This document shows, piece by piece, positions 1-5,550 of a stretch of DNA of 6,683 nucleotides; the stretch's first letter is position 1; each line of letters opens with the position of its first letter. Source of the stretch: an uncultured Ruminococcus sp. (GTDB taxonomy: Bacteria; Bacillota_A; Clostridia; Oscillospirales; Ruminococcaceae); the NCBI GenBank assembly GCA_937880065.1, contig CALFMA010000662.1:1-6683 (forward strand), given 5' to 3'. A model generated the notes under the pieces. That model searched no databases. It worked only from the letters and a program-made list of their open reading frames with translations, and was not told the DNA's origin. A program made the translations under genes and the position numbers.

Positions 1-55
1 AAAAGACATTTATATTTATGACAGTATTAATGCTGTCCGCTGTTTCTTGCAGCGA
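1..55 (+). repeat. Identical 5' gene end, copy A (pairs with 1450-1504)
   Basis: Positions 1-55 are identical to 1450-1504, covering the signal peptide of paralogues 1 and 2 through the lipid cysteine and two bases into the second codon after it. Identity includes silent codon positions and stops at once at 56 (t against a at 1505). The repeat probably continues left beyond the window edge. Confidence 0.95.
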
Positions 56-1424
56 TACAGTAAAGAAAACAGAGATTTCAACTGATAGTTCCTCTGTAAA
101 TTCATCAAATAATTCGCAGGGTGAAAGCACACAGGAGAAAAAAGAAGATATTATTCTGACAATGGCAATGTCAGGTGACCCCGAACCCCTTGAAAAAGCT
201 ATGGAAGCGTTTAACGAATCTGACAACGGTTATCAAGTGCAGATTAAACGCTATGGTGATCAATCAAATGATGACAATACAATCAATGATTTGCCCCCTG
301 AACAATCACAATATAAGGATATTGAAATATTACAGGACATTATGAATACTACAAATGTAGATATAGTGTGTAATTACAGCTTTGATGATATGGCTTACTA
401 TAATATTCTTCAAAATAAAGGTGCATTTGTTGACTTGTACACATTTATGGAAAATGATTCTGAGGTGAATACAGATACCCTCGATACGCACATTCTTAAT
501 CTTAATGAAATAGACAATAAACTTTATGCAATGCCAACATTTTATAGTATCAATAGTCTTTATGGCGAATCACAATATGTCGGGACGAAAGAAAACTGGA
601 CATTTGATGAATTTGTTGAGCATTGGAACGCTATGCCGCCTGACTCCACATTAATGGGTGCAACCGACAAAGATGGTGTGTATAATGTCGTTCTGGGTAG
701 AAATCTTAACAACTTTATTGATTATGAAAATGTAAAAGTAAATTTTGATTCTCCCGATTTCAAAAGAATGTTGGAATTCTGCAATCAATTTGAATTATGC
801 TTAGCTGACAAAGCAACATATAACTACGATGCACCAAGTATGCTTTCCCCATTTATCGTAACGGGTATAATGAATGCTCCTATATTTGATCAAGATAACG
901 GAAAAACATGTGTAGGGTATCCGTCAAATAACGGTAACGGAGCATATTTATCATCAAGCAACTTTTGTTATTCTATCTGTGCAAGTTCATCACCTGAAAA
1001 GCAAAAAGGCGCATGGGAATTTATACGTTCACTTTTAAAAGAAGAAACCCAAATTGAAATGGCTATACCACATATTTCAGGTGGTGGAGTTTATGAGGAC
1101 TACTATTCCACAGAAATCGGATATTGTGTAAACAAAAATGCTTTCGATACAATTTCTGAAAGACTTATTAATAAAGAATACTATCCTGCAACCAGTATAG
1201 ACAAAGGAATTGAGTTCGATACAAGATTTCCAACTGAAAAAGAAGTTAAAGAACTTCGTAGATATATCAATTCTATCGGTCGCTGGGAAAATGGAACAAG
1301 TGGCCCAATCAATGCAATAGTAGTTGAAGAAGCATCCGCTTATTTTGCAGGCGGACAAACAATAGATGAAACAATTGAGCATATTCAGAACAGAGCCTCA
1401 ATCTGGATAAGCGAACAATCATAA
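1..1424 (+). CDS. Extracellular solute-binding lipoprotein, family-1-like (paralogue 1, 5' end cut by window)
   Basis: Probable substrate-binding lipoprotein of an ABC importer, anchored outside the membrane by a lipidated cysteine. The window opens inside the signal peptide. The first in-frame ATG is at 18, but the sequence from position 1 matches gene 2 from its codon 7, so the true start is about 18 bases upstream and the ATG at 18 corresponds to Met13. Counting from that ATG, LMLSAVSC places the lipid cysteine at residue 11. A Ser/Thr/Asn-rich linker follows to about 42. The mature two-lobed body begins at IILTMAMSGDPEPLEKAMEAFNE, in the style of sugar-binding proteins. Typical stretches are GAFVDLYTFME (135-145), NWTFDEF (193-199), VGYPSNNGNGAY (299-310), SPEKQKGAWEFIR (325-337) and the C-terminal EEASAYFAGG...IQNRASI helix. 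The full protein would be about 480 residues, as in the two downstream paralogues. The ligand cannot be read from sequence; sugar is more likely than peptide by family. No permease is visible. Sure of the class, unsure of the substrate. Confidence 0.88.
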   Translation, partial: KTFIFMTVLMLSAVSCSDTVKKTEISTDSSSVNSSNNSQGESTQEKKEDIILTMAMSGDPEPLEKAMEAFNESDNGYQVQIKRYGDQSNDDNTINDLPPEQSQYKDIEILQDIMNTTNVDIVCNYSFDDMAYYNILQNKGAFVDLYTFMENDSEVNTDTLDTHILNLNEIDNKLYAMPTFYSINSLYGESQYVGTKENWTFDEFVEHWNAMPPDSTLMGATDKDGVYNVVLGRNLNNFIDYENVKVNFDSPDFKRMLEFCNQFELCLADKATYNYDAPSMLSPFIVTGIMNAPIFDQDNGKTCVGYPSNNGNGAYLSSSNFCYSICASSSPEKQKGAWEFIRSLLKEETQIEMAIPHISGGGVYEDYYSTEIGYCVNKNAFDTISERLINKEYYPATSIDKGIEFDTRFPTEKEVKELRRYINSIGRWENGTSGPINAIVVEEASAYFAGGQTIDETIEHIQNRASIWISEQS

Positions 1425-1457
1425 GGAGAGATGATGAAAATGACATTTAAAAAGACA
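1420..1457 (+). repeat. 38-bp junction repeat, copy A (pairs with 2863-2900)
   Basis: Stop codon, ribosome site and first nine codons of paralogue 2. The segment is identical to 2863-2900 at the head of paralogue 3. Identity ends at 1458 (t) against 2901 (a). Confidence 0.93.
1422..1430 (+). promoter_or_regulatory. RBS fused to stop codon, gene 1/gene 2 junction
   Basis: The stop codon and ribosome site overlap in TAAGGAGAG, directly followed by ATGATGAAAATG. The AGGAG core lies only 2 bases from the first ATG (1431), 5 from the second (1434) and 11 from the third (1440). By spacing the second ATG is the best start, although the first is annotated by default. The compact arrangement suggests translational coupling of gene 2 to gene 1. 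The same junction is repeated between genes 2 and 3. Confidence 0.8.
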
Positions 1458-2867
1458 TTTATATTTATGACAGTATTAATGCTGTCCGCTGTTTCTTGCA
1501 GCGAAGTTAAACAAAGCGAAAGCATAACAAGAAATTCCGAAAACACAACAGTTTCTTCACCGTCAGATGAAAAGGGTGGAATTGAACTTACCTACGCTTA
1601 TTACAATGAGCTTGGAAATGAATTTAATAAAATGGTGAAAACTTTCAATGAAGAAGAAAACGGCTGTAAAATTGTTTTAAAGGATTATAGCGATATGCTT
1701 GTATACGAAAATCCCGAATTCAAAGCAGGAATTACCAAAGAAAGCTATGCAGCGTTAAAAGTTGAAATGTATCAGGATATAATCAAGGGTGAAATAGATA
1801 TTGTCGATTCATCAATTATTGGGGAGCCTTCAACCTTTGAAATATTAAAAAATCAAGGAGCATTTGCAGACTTGTATCAATTTATGGAAAATGACCCCGA
1901 TGTTAATCGGTCAATCCTCAATGAAACGGTACTAAAACTCAATGAAATTGACGGTAAGCTTTACAATATGCCGACTTACTTCGGTATTAACACAATGATT
2001 GGAGAAACTCAATACGTCGGTACAAAAGAAAACTGGACTTTTGAAGATTTAAAGAATTGCTGGGAGCAGATGCCCGAGGGAGCAACAATTGGCGGTCACA
2101 AAACAAAAGAATATGTTTATATGGTCTTATTGAGAAATATGCTTCATGAATTTGTAGATTATAAAAATGGTACAGCCTCTTTTGATTCGCCGAAGTTCAG
2201 AGAAATACTTCAATTCTGCAATGATAATTTTGCAACTTTGGATTACGGTTGGGGTTCAGTTCCAATTGACTTTAATTCTCCCATGCTCATTAATGATTTC
2301 CCTATACACGGAATAATGAAATATTACGAATATACCAAAGGTGAAAACACTCTTGTAGGCTATCCCTCAAATGACGGCAGGGGAGCGTTTATAGAGCAGG
2401 ATATTAACTATAATTTTGCTATAAATGCAGGGATTTCAGCAGAAAAACAGGAGTGTGCGTGGCAGTTTATACGAAGATTTTACGATTATGATTATCAGCT
2501 TGACCAGTACAATCCAAAATTTGATGACGGAAAAGGAGGATTTTTTTATCAGGAGGAAGTTGGAATTCCCATAAACAACAAAGCCTTTGAGGAGGGTGCA
2601 AGACAGATTATTAATGGAGAAATATATTCTGCTGTAATTACACAGCAGGGAGTTGAGGTCAACAATGGTCTGCCCACTCAGGAGGATTATGAGGGGCTTG
2701 TAGAATATATAAAAACGGTAAATATGGTAGAAACACGAATACATGATGATTTATGGCAGATTATACAAGATGAAATTTATTCTTATTTTGCAGGAGGACA
2801 GGACATTGACACAACCATTGACCATATACAGAACCGTGCGTCTATTATGGTAAGTGAAAAAGCATAA
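1431..2867 (+). CDS. Extracellular solute-binding lipoprotein, family-1-like (paralogue 2)
   Basis: Second copy of the binding lipoprotein, 478 residues. The signal peptide starts MMKMTFKK, has a hydrophobic core to residue 20 and a lipobox-like AVSC with lipid Cys23 (Ala at -3 is a tolerated but not ideal lipobox residue). A Ser/Thr-rich linker runs to about 48, then the mature body starts at IELTYAYYNELGNEFNKMVKTF. Shared landmarks are GAFADLYQFMENDPDVN (143-159), QYVGTKENWTFEDL (194-207), FVDYKNGTASFDSPKF (241-256), LVGYPSNDGRGAF (308-320), SAEKQECAWQFIR (336-348) and the C-terminal SYFAGGQDIDTTIDHIQNRASI. Its start lies 6 bases after the gene 1 stop and its stop lies 6 bases before gene 3, so it sits inside one transcription unit. 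Its 5' end is identical in DNA to gene 1 and its 3' end to gene 3, while the middle matches neither closely, so it looks like a recombined member. Substrate unknown; saccharide is a guess from family resemblance. Confidence 0.9.
   Translation: MMKMTFKKTFIFMTVLMLSAVSCSEVKQSESITRNSENTTVSSPSDEKGGIELTYAYYNELGNEFNKMVKTFNEEENGCKIVLKDYSDMLVYENPEFKAGITKESYAALKVEMYQDIIKGEIDIVDSSIIGEPSTFEILKNQGAFADLYQFMENDPDVNRSILNETVLKLNEIDGKLYNMPTYFGINTMIGETQYVGTKENWTFEDLKNCWEQMPEGATIGGHKTKEYVYMVLLRNMLHEFVDYKNGTASFDSPKFREILQFCNDNFATLDYGWGSVPIDFNSPMLINDFPIHGIMKYYEYTKGENTLVGYPSNDGRGAFIEQDINYNFAINAGISAEKQECAWQFIRRFYDYDYQLDQYNPKFDDGKGGFFYQEEVGIPINNKAFEEGARQIINGEIYSAVITQQGVEVNNGLPTQEDYEGLVEYIKTVNMVETRIHDDLWQIIQDEIYSYFAGGQDIDTTIDHIQNRASIMVSEKA
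1450..1504 (+). repeat. Identical 5' gene end, copy B (pairs with 1-55)
   Basis: Second copy of the 55-bp perfect repeat at the head of paralogue 2. The corresponding stretch of paralogue 3 (from 2901) has many silent and coding changes, so the homogenisation is specific to genes 1 and 2. Confidence 0.95.
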
Positions 2868-2868
2868 G
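2793..2868 (+). repeat. 76-bp identical 3' gene end, copy A (pairs with 4254-4329)
   Basis: Perfect 76-bp match between the 3' ends of paralogues 2 and 3, encoding GGQDIDTTIDHIQNRASIM and the last residues, the stop codon and one base after it. The flanking base differs on both sides (2792 a/4253 c; 2869 g/4330 c). Gene 1 encodes a similar peptide here but with many base changes. Confidence 0.95.
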
Positions 2869-2900
2869 GAGAGATGATGAAAATGACATTTAAAAAGACA
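2863..2900 (+). repeat. 38-bp junction repeat, copy B (pairs with 1420-1457)
   Basis: Second copy of the stop/RBS/start junction. It directly continues the 76-bp tail repeat 2793-2868, so conserved DNA runs across the whole gene 2/gene 3 boundary. Confidence 0.93.
2865..2873 (+). promoter_or_regulatory. RBS fused to stop codon, gene 2/gene 3 junction
   Basis: TAAGGAGAG followed by ATGATGAAAATG, an exact copy of the gene 1/gene 2 junction. The AGGAG core is 2 bases from the ATG at 2874, 5 from the ATG at 2877 and 11 from the ATG at 2883, so the second ATG has the best spacing. The array's last gene lacks this motif after its stop (identity ends one base after TAA), which marks the end of the repeated unit. 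Confidence 0.8.
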
Positions 2901-4328
2901 ATTATAATGTTGACAGCACTAATGCTTTCTGCGGTTTCGTGCAGCGAAGTAAAGGAAAATGTATCTGTATCGGAAAGTATTTCTGACACAAAACAGACAT
3001 CAGCGAAGAAAGACGATATTGTAATAACCATTGCTTTAGCAGTTGAGCCTGAACATAATGAATTTGATGAGTTCAACAATGCCGATAATGGTTATCGCAT
3101 TGAATATGTTGCAAGTCGTTCTCGCCTTGATGACAACGGAGGTCCTCTGATATACACAACAGAGGAATATAAAAAGCAGGACTTTGATTTGATACAAAGG
3201 ATAATCAATAAGGACGATATTGACATTGTGGGTGCTTTTTCATTCAATAATCCCGTTTATTACGAGATACTTAAAAGTAAAGGAGCGTTTGTCGATCTTT
3301 ATGAATTTATGAAAGACGATCCCGATGTGAATCCCGAACTGATGAACAAGCACGTTCTTGAACTATGCAAGACAGACGGGCATCTTTACGGTTTGCCCTA
3401 TTCCTATAAAGTTCATACAATGATAGGAAAAAAAGATTATGTAGGCAACAAGCAAAACTGGACTGTCGATGAATTTCTTGAACATTGGGACAAAATGCCC
3501 GATAATACAACCATAAACGGAAGCCGTAATGCAGAAAATATTTATTATACTATTTTGAGATCAAATCTTACTTCATATGTCGATTATTCGAAAGCCGAGG
3601 TGTATTTTGATTCTCCTGATTTCCGCAAACTGCTTGAATTTTGCGGAAGTTTTGAAAGCAATCACGGAGAAAAATCAGAACTTGATTACAATGCTCCTAA
3701 TTTCGTATCTGTATATGATGTAACAGGTTTTAACACATCACTTTTTTGCTATAAGGACAGCAATTCTAATGAAGCATTAGTTTCTCACATAAAAGACGGC
3801 GAATACACTTTAGTAGGTTATCCCGATTCTGAGGGACAAGGCTCCTATATCAGTACAAACGGTGAATATTCAATATGTTCACATTCCTCAAAAGAAAAAC
3901 AGAGTGCCGCATGGGAATATATCAGGCAATTTTATACAGAGGAGTATCAACAGAATCATGTTATGCAGAAGTACGAACAATATATAAACGGCGAAAAAGT
4001 TGTAAGCTATTCAGCAGAGGTTGGTTTCTGTATTAATAACAATGCTCGGCATACAACGGCTGAAAGAATCTGTAAAGGGGAATATTCTAACCCTACTTAT
4101 GAAAATAAAGGCGAAACATTTGAAACTCCGCTTCCCACTATGGATGACTGTGAGGTTATAGAAAAATACGTTGATTCAATAAATCGAATTGACACCGAAT
4201 TGGACAGACCTCTATGGGAAATAGTCAACGAGGAAATAATCGCATATCTTGGCGGAGGACAGGACATTGACACAACCATTGACCATATACAGAACCGTGC
4301 GTCTATTATGGTAAGTGAAAAAGCATAA
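2874..4328 (+). CDS. Extracellular solute-binding lipoprotein, family-1-like (paralogue 3)
   Basis: Third binding lipoprotein, 484 residues and the longest of the set. The signal peptide begins MMKMTFKKTI and its lipobox-like AVSC gives lipid Cys23. An acidic/Ser linker follows, then the body from IVITIALAVEPEHNEF. Landmarks are KGAFVDLYEFMKDDPDVN (136-153), DYVGNKQNWTVDEFLEHW (188-205), YVDYSKAEVYFDSPDF (235-250), YTLVGYPDSEGQGSY (311-325), SSKEKQSAAWEYIR (338-351) and the C-terminal AYLGGGQDIDTTIDHIQNRASI. Relative to paralogue 1 it has extra residues around 292-312 (between the FNTSLFCYKD segment and VGYPDSEG), in the lobe expected to carry ligand contacts, so specificity may differ. It resembles paralogue 1 in the middle (DEFLEHW, FDSPDF) but its last 76 bp copy paralogue 2 exactly. 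It is the last gene of the array, with no clear intrinsic terminator after it. Class certain; ligand and partner permease unknown. Confidence 0.9.
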   Translation: MMKMTFKKTIIMLTALMLSAVSCSEVKENVSVSESISDTKQTSAKKDDIVITIALAVEPEHNEFDEFNNADNGYRIEYVASRSRLDDNGGPLIYTTEEYKKQDFDLIQRIINKDDIDIVGAFSFNNPVYYEILKSKGAFVDLYEFMKDDPDVNPELMNKHVLELCKTDGHLYGLPYSYKVHTMIGKKDYVGNKQNWTVDEFLEHWDKMPDNTTINGSRNAENIYYTILRSNLTSYVDYSKAEVYFDSPDFRKLLEFCGSFESNHGEKSELDYNAPNFVSVYDVTGFNTSLFCYKDSNSNEALVSHIKDGEYTLVGYPDSEGQGSYISTNGEYSICSHSSKEKQSAAWEYIRQFYTEEYQQNHVMQKYEQYINGEKVVSYSAEVGFCINNNARHTTAERICKGEYSNPTYENKGETFETPLPTMDDCEVIEKYVDSINRIDTELDRPLWEIVNEEIIAYLGGGQDIDTTIDHIQNRASIMVSEKA

Positions 4329-4329
4329 G
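4254..4329 (+). repeat. 76-bp identical 3' gene end, copy B (pairs with 2793-2868)
   Basis: Second copy at the end of paralogue 3. Identity stops just after the stop codon, where the array gives way to unrelated intergenic DNA. Confidence 0.95.
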
Positions 4330-4370
4330 CTTTGTGATAAAGTCGTACATATTTATGATAAATTTTATTC

Positions 4371-4430
4371 CCTTTCGTTTTTTTCTGGACATTTTCAAAA
4401 ATATATGTTATAATACATAAAAACGAAAGG
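4371..4430. repeat. Perfect 12-bp inverted repeat bracketing the araC-type promoter
   Basis: The left arm CCTTTCGTTTTT (4371-4382) and right arm AAAAACGAAAGG (4419-4430) are exact reverse complements separated by 36 bases. The left arm lies just upstream of the -35 box. The right arm starts at about the predicted transcript start and covers AAAGG of the ribosome site. It could be a two-site operator or an RNA hairpin present only in read-through transcripts. Its arrangement is seen directly; its role is inference. Confidence 0.85.
4386..4414 (+). promoter_or_regulatory. Sigma-A-type promoter of the AraC-family gene
   Basis: -35 TGGACA (4386-4391), 17-bp spacer and perfect -10 TATAAT (4409-4414), with the extended element TG at 4406-4407. 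Transcription should start near 4420-4422, giving a leader of only about 20 bases. A 5-bp inverted repeat TATGT/ACATA (4404-4408, 4415-4419) flanks the -10 box. Confidence 0.82.
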
Positions 4431-4432
4431 AG
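4426..4432 (+). promoter_or_regulatory. RBS that fixes the AraC-family start at 4441
   Basis: AAAGGAG lies 8 bases before ATG at 4441. An in-frame GTG at 4432 overlaps the ribosome site itself and cannot be served by it, so the ATG is chosen. Confidence 0.8.
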
Positions 4433-4440
4433 TGAAGTAT

Positions 4441-5202
4441 ATGTCGGAAAACCGTGATAACAACGTTGTATCTCATTTTTTCAGCCACCGTGAGGAAAAT
4501 TTTGAATACGCCCCCTTTGACAGGGAAATGGCATTTTATGAGAGTATCTGCTCAGGCAATATGGAATTTGTAAAAATGTTTGCCGAACCTCTATTCTGCG
4601 AGGGCTGCGGCACGTTAAGCCGTGACCCTTTGCGGAATATGAAGTATCATTTTACTATATCGGCAGCTTTGATAGCAAGATTTTGCGTGAACAGCGGTAT
4701 GACCCCCGAACAGGCATACAGTTTAAGCGATGTATTTATAAACCGTGCCGATGAATCTGCATCTATTGAAGATGTGCGGAGTATTCACGATGAAATGATA
4801 GAAGAATATACAAAGCAGATGCGTATTCTCCGCAGCAGCAAGCTCTATTCAAAGCAGATTTTACGTGCAGTAGAGTATATCAGCGAACATCTCCACAGCC
4901 GTGTACTCATTGAAGATGCCGCAAAATCCCTGCATATTACCCCTGCATACCTTTCAAGATTATTCAAATCCGAAACAGGAATGACCTTTTCCGACTATGT
5001 AAATCACAGGAAAATCGAGGAAGCAACAGGACTATTGCAATATTCCGACTATTCTGATTTGGAAATCAGCAATTTGCTGTGTTTCAGCTCCCAGAGTTAT
5101 TTTATCAAGATTTTCAAAAAAGTTATGAATATGACTCCAAACGAGTATAAAAAGAAATATCGTATGCTAACACACACGAAAAAAAAGGATATTCCCGAAT
5201 AA
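4441..5202 (+). CDS. AraC/XylS-family transcriptional regulator
   Basis: DNA-binding regulator of 253 residues acting in the cytoplasm. The C-terminal hundred residues form the AraC double helix-turn-helix. The first HTH is VLIEDAAKSLHITPAYLSRLFKSETG (about 155-180) with the family's FSDYVNHRKIEEATGLL linker helix. The second is around DLEISNLLCFSSQSYFIKIFKK (207-227), followed by the signature MTPNEYKKK (231-239). The N-terminal half (about 20-135) is mainly helical and carries DPLRNMKYHFTISAALIARF and AYSLSD, a motif seen in many Firmicute AraC regulators, including YSIRK-type ones. No cupin sugar-binding fold is evident, so the effector is unknown. C53 and C56 form a CxxC pair. The gene has its own strong promoter, lies 112 bases after the binding-protein array and reads the same way. 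It may control that array, the downstream secreted protein or itself; none of these can be proved here. Start chosen from the ribosome site. Confidence 0.93.
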   Translation: MSENRDNNVVSHFFSHREENFEYAPFDREMAFYESICSGNMEFVKMFAEPLFCEGCGTLSRDPLRNMKYHFTISAALIARFCVNSGMTPEQAYSLSDVFINRADESASIEDVRSIHDEMIEEYTKQMRILRSSKLYSKQILRAVEYISEHLHSRVLIEDAAKSLHITPAYLSRLFKSETGMTFSDYVNHRKIEEATGLLQYSDYSDLEISNLLCFSSQSYFIKIFKKVMNMTPNEYKKKYRMLTHTKKKDIPE

Positions 5203-5281
5203 AATCAACACTTTCTGCGATATATGTTGTTCCATTTCAAGCTTTTGTTATGATAATGTAAAAAAATCCAATAGGGAAAAT

Positions 5282-5363
5282 TTAAGGACATCTCTAAAAA
5301 GGCTATGGCGGTAATCTATTCAAAGATGCTGCCATAGTTTTTTGTTAAGGGCATCTCTAAAAA
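5282..5363. repeat. 19-bp direct repeat flanking the terminator hairpin
   Basis: Copies at 5282-5300 and 5345-5363 read TTAAGG, then A or G, then CATCTCTAAAAA, with a single mismatch (5288 a / 5351 g). They are 63 bases apart and bracket the terminator exactly. This may be a duplicated terminator-upstream segment or a remnant of a small mobile or extragenic repeat; no transposase is present. Confidence 0.75.
5303..5343 (+). terminator. Intrinsic terminator after the AraC-family gene
   Basis: CTATGGC (5303-5309) pairs with GCCATAG (5331-5337). The stem continues inward through GGTA/TGCT (two wobble pairs), a bulged A5314 and TCT/AGA, closing a 6-base loop ATTCAA (5318-5323). It is followed by TTTTTT (5338-5343). 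An A-run at 5296-5300 on the other side could make it work on both strands. It should insulate the regulator from the downstream gene. Confidence 0.88.
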
Positions 5364-5447
5364 CTCGTTTAAATGGATACTCTAATTTTTTTGGTAAATA
5401 TGGTGTTTTTTTAATTATACGGTTTATGGATTTTCACGAAATAACCA

Positions 5448-5476
5448 TTGACTTTTAGGGGAATAAGATGTATAAT
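5448..5476 (+). promoter_or_regulatory. Sigma-A-type promoter of the secreted repeat protein
   Basis: -35 TTGACT (5448-5453), 17-bp spacer and -10 TATAAT (5471-5476). A second TATAAT follows immediately at 5477-5482, but its spacing to the -35 box (23 bp) is poor. The expected start near 5483 gives a leader of about 70 bases. Confidence 0.82.
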
Positions 5477-5488
5477 TATAATGTATTG

Positions 5489-5520
5489 GTATGCAGTTTA
5501 ACGCATTAATTTACTGATAC
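5489..5520 (+). promoter_or_regulatory. Possible leader hairpin in the 5' UTR
   Basis: GTAT-G-CAGT (5489-5497) can pair with ACTGATAC (5513-5520) as eight base pairs with one bulged G and a 15-base loop. It lies between the predicted transcript start and the ribosome site. AT-rich and modest, so it may be chance or an RNA-stability element; it matches no riboswitch class that I recognise. Confidence 0.35.
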
Positions 5521-5543
5521 AAAAATACAAATGGAAATGACAC

Positions 5544-5550
5544 AAGGAGG
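5544..5550 (+). promoter_or_regulatory. Strong RBS of the secreted repeat protein
   Basis: AAGGAGG with a 5-base spacer (AAACT) before ATG at 5556; near-perfect and decisive for the start, which is also followed directly by a signal peptide. Confidence 0.88.

Noticed and set aside
18..20. ATG at 18 as the true start of the first lipoprotein gene
   Set aside because: The sequence upstream of it in the window already matches codons 7-12 of paralogue 2, and starting here would remove the basic N-region of the signal peptide. The real start is about 18 bases left of the window.
1077..1382. Minus-strand open frame inside paralogue 1
   Set aside because: Lies wholly within a well-supported gene, is Cys/Phe/Ile-rich with no recognisable family, and has no convincing ribosome site; a shadow frame.
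2436..3079. Two minus-strand open frames (2436-2744 and 2783-3079) over paralogues 2 and 3
   Set aside because: Both are antisense shadows of clear genes with low-complexity hydrophobic or Ser-rich translations and no family resemblance.
3307..4279. Minus-strand open frames (3307-3510 and 4097-4279) over paralogue 3
   Set aside because: Short, antisense to a conserved coding sequence and without start signals or known motifs.
4320..4333. AAAGC/GCTTT hairpin at the stop of paralogue 3 as a terminator
   Set aside because: Only five base pairs, two GC, and no T-run after it, so termination is unlikely.
4332..4359. Second promoter TTGTGA - 16 bp - TATGAT upstream of the regulator
   Set aside because: Poor match compared with the nearly perfect promoter at 4386-4414; chance occurrence is likely in AT-rich DNA.
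4432..4434. GTG at 4432 as start of the AraC-type regulator
   Set aside because: It overlaps the AAAGGAG ribosome site. ATG at 4441 has ideal 8-base spacing.
5305..5337. Ten-codon frame MAVIYSKMLP within the terminator hairpin
   Set aside because: No ribosome site in front, and the frame follows from the hairpin's sequence; most likely chance.
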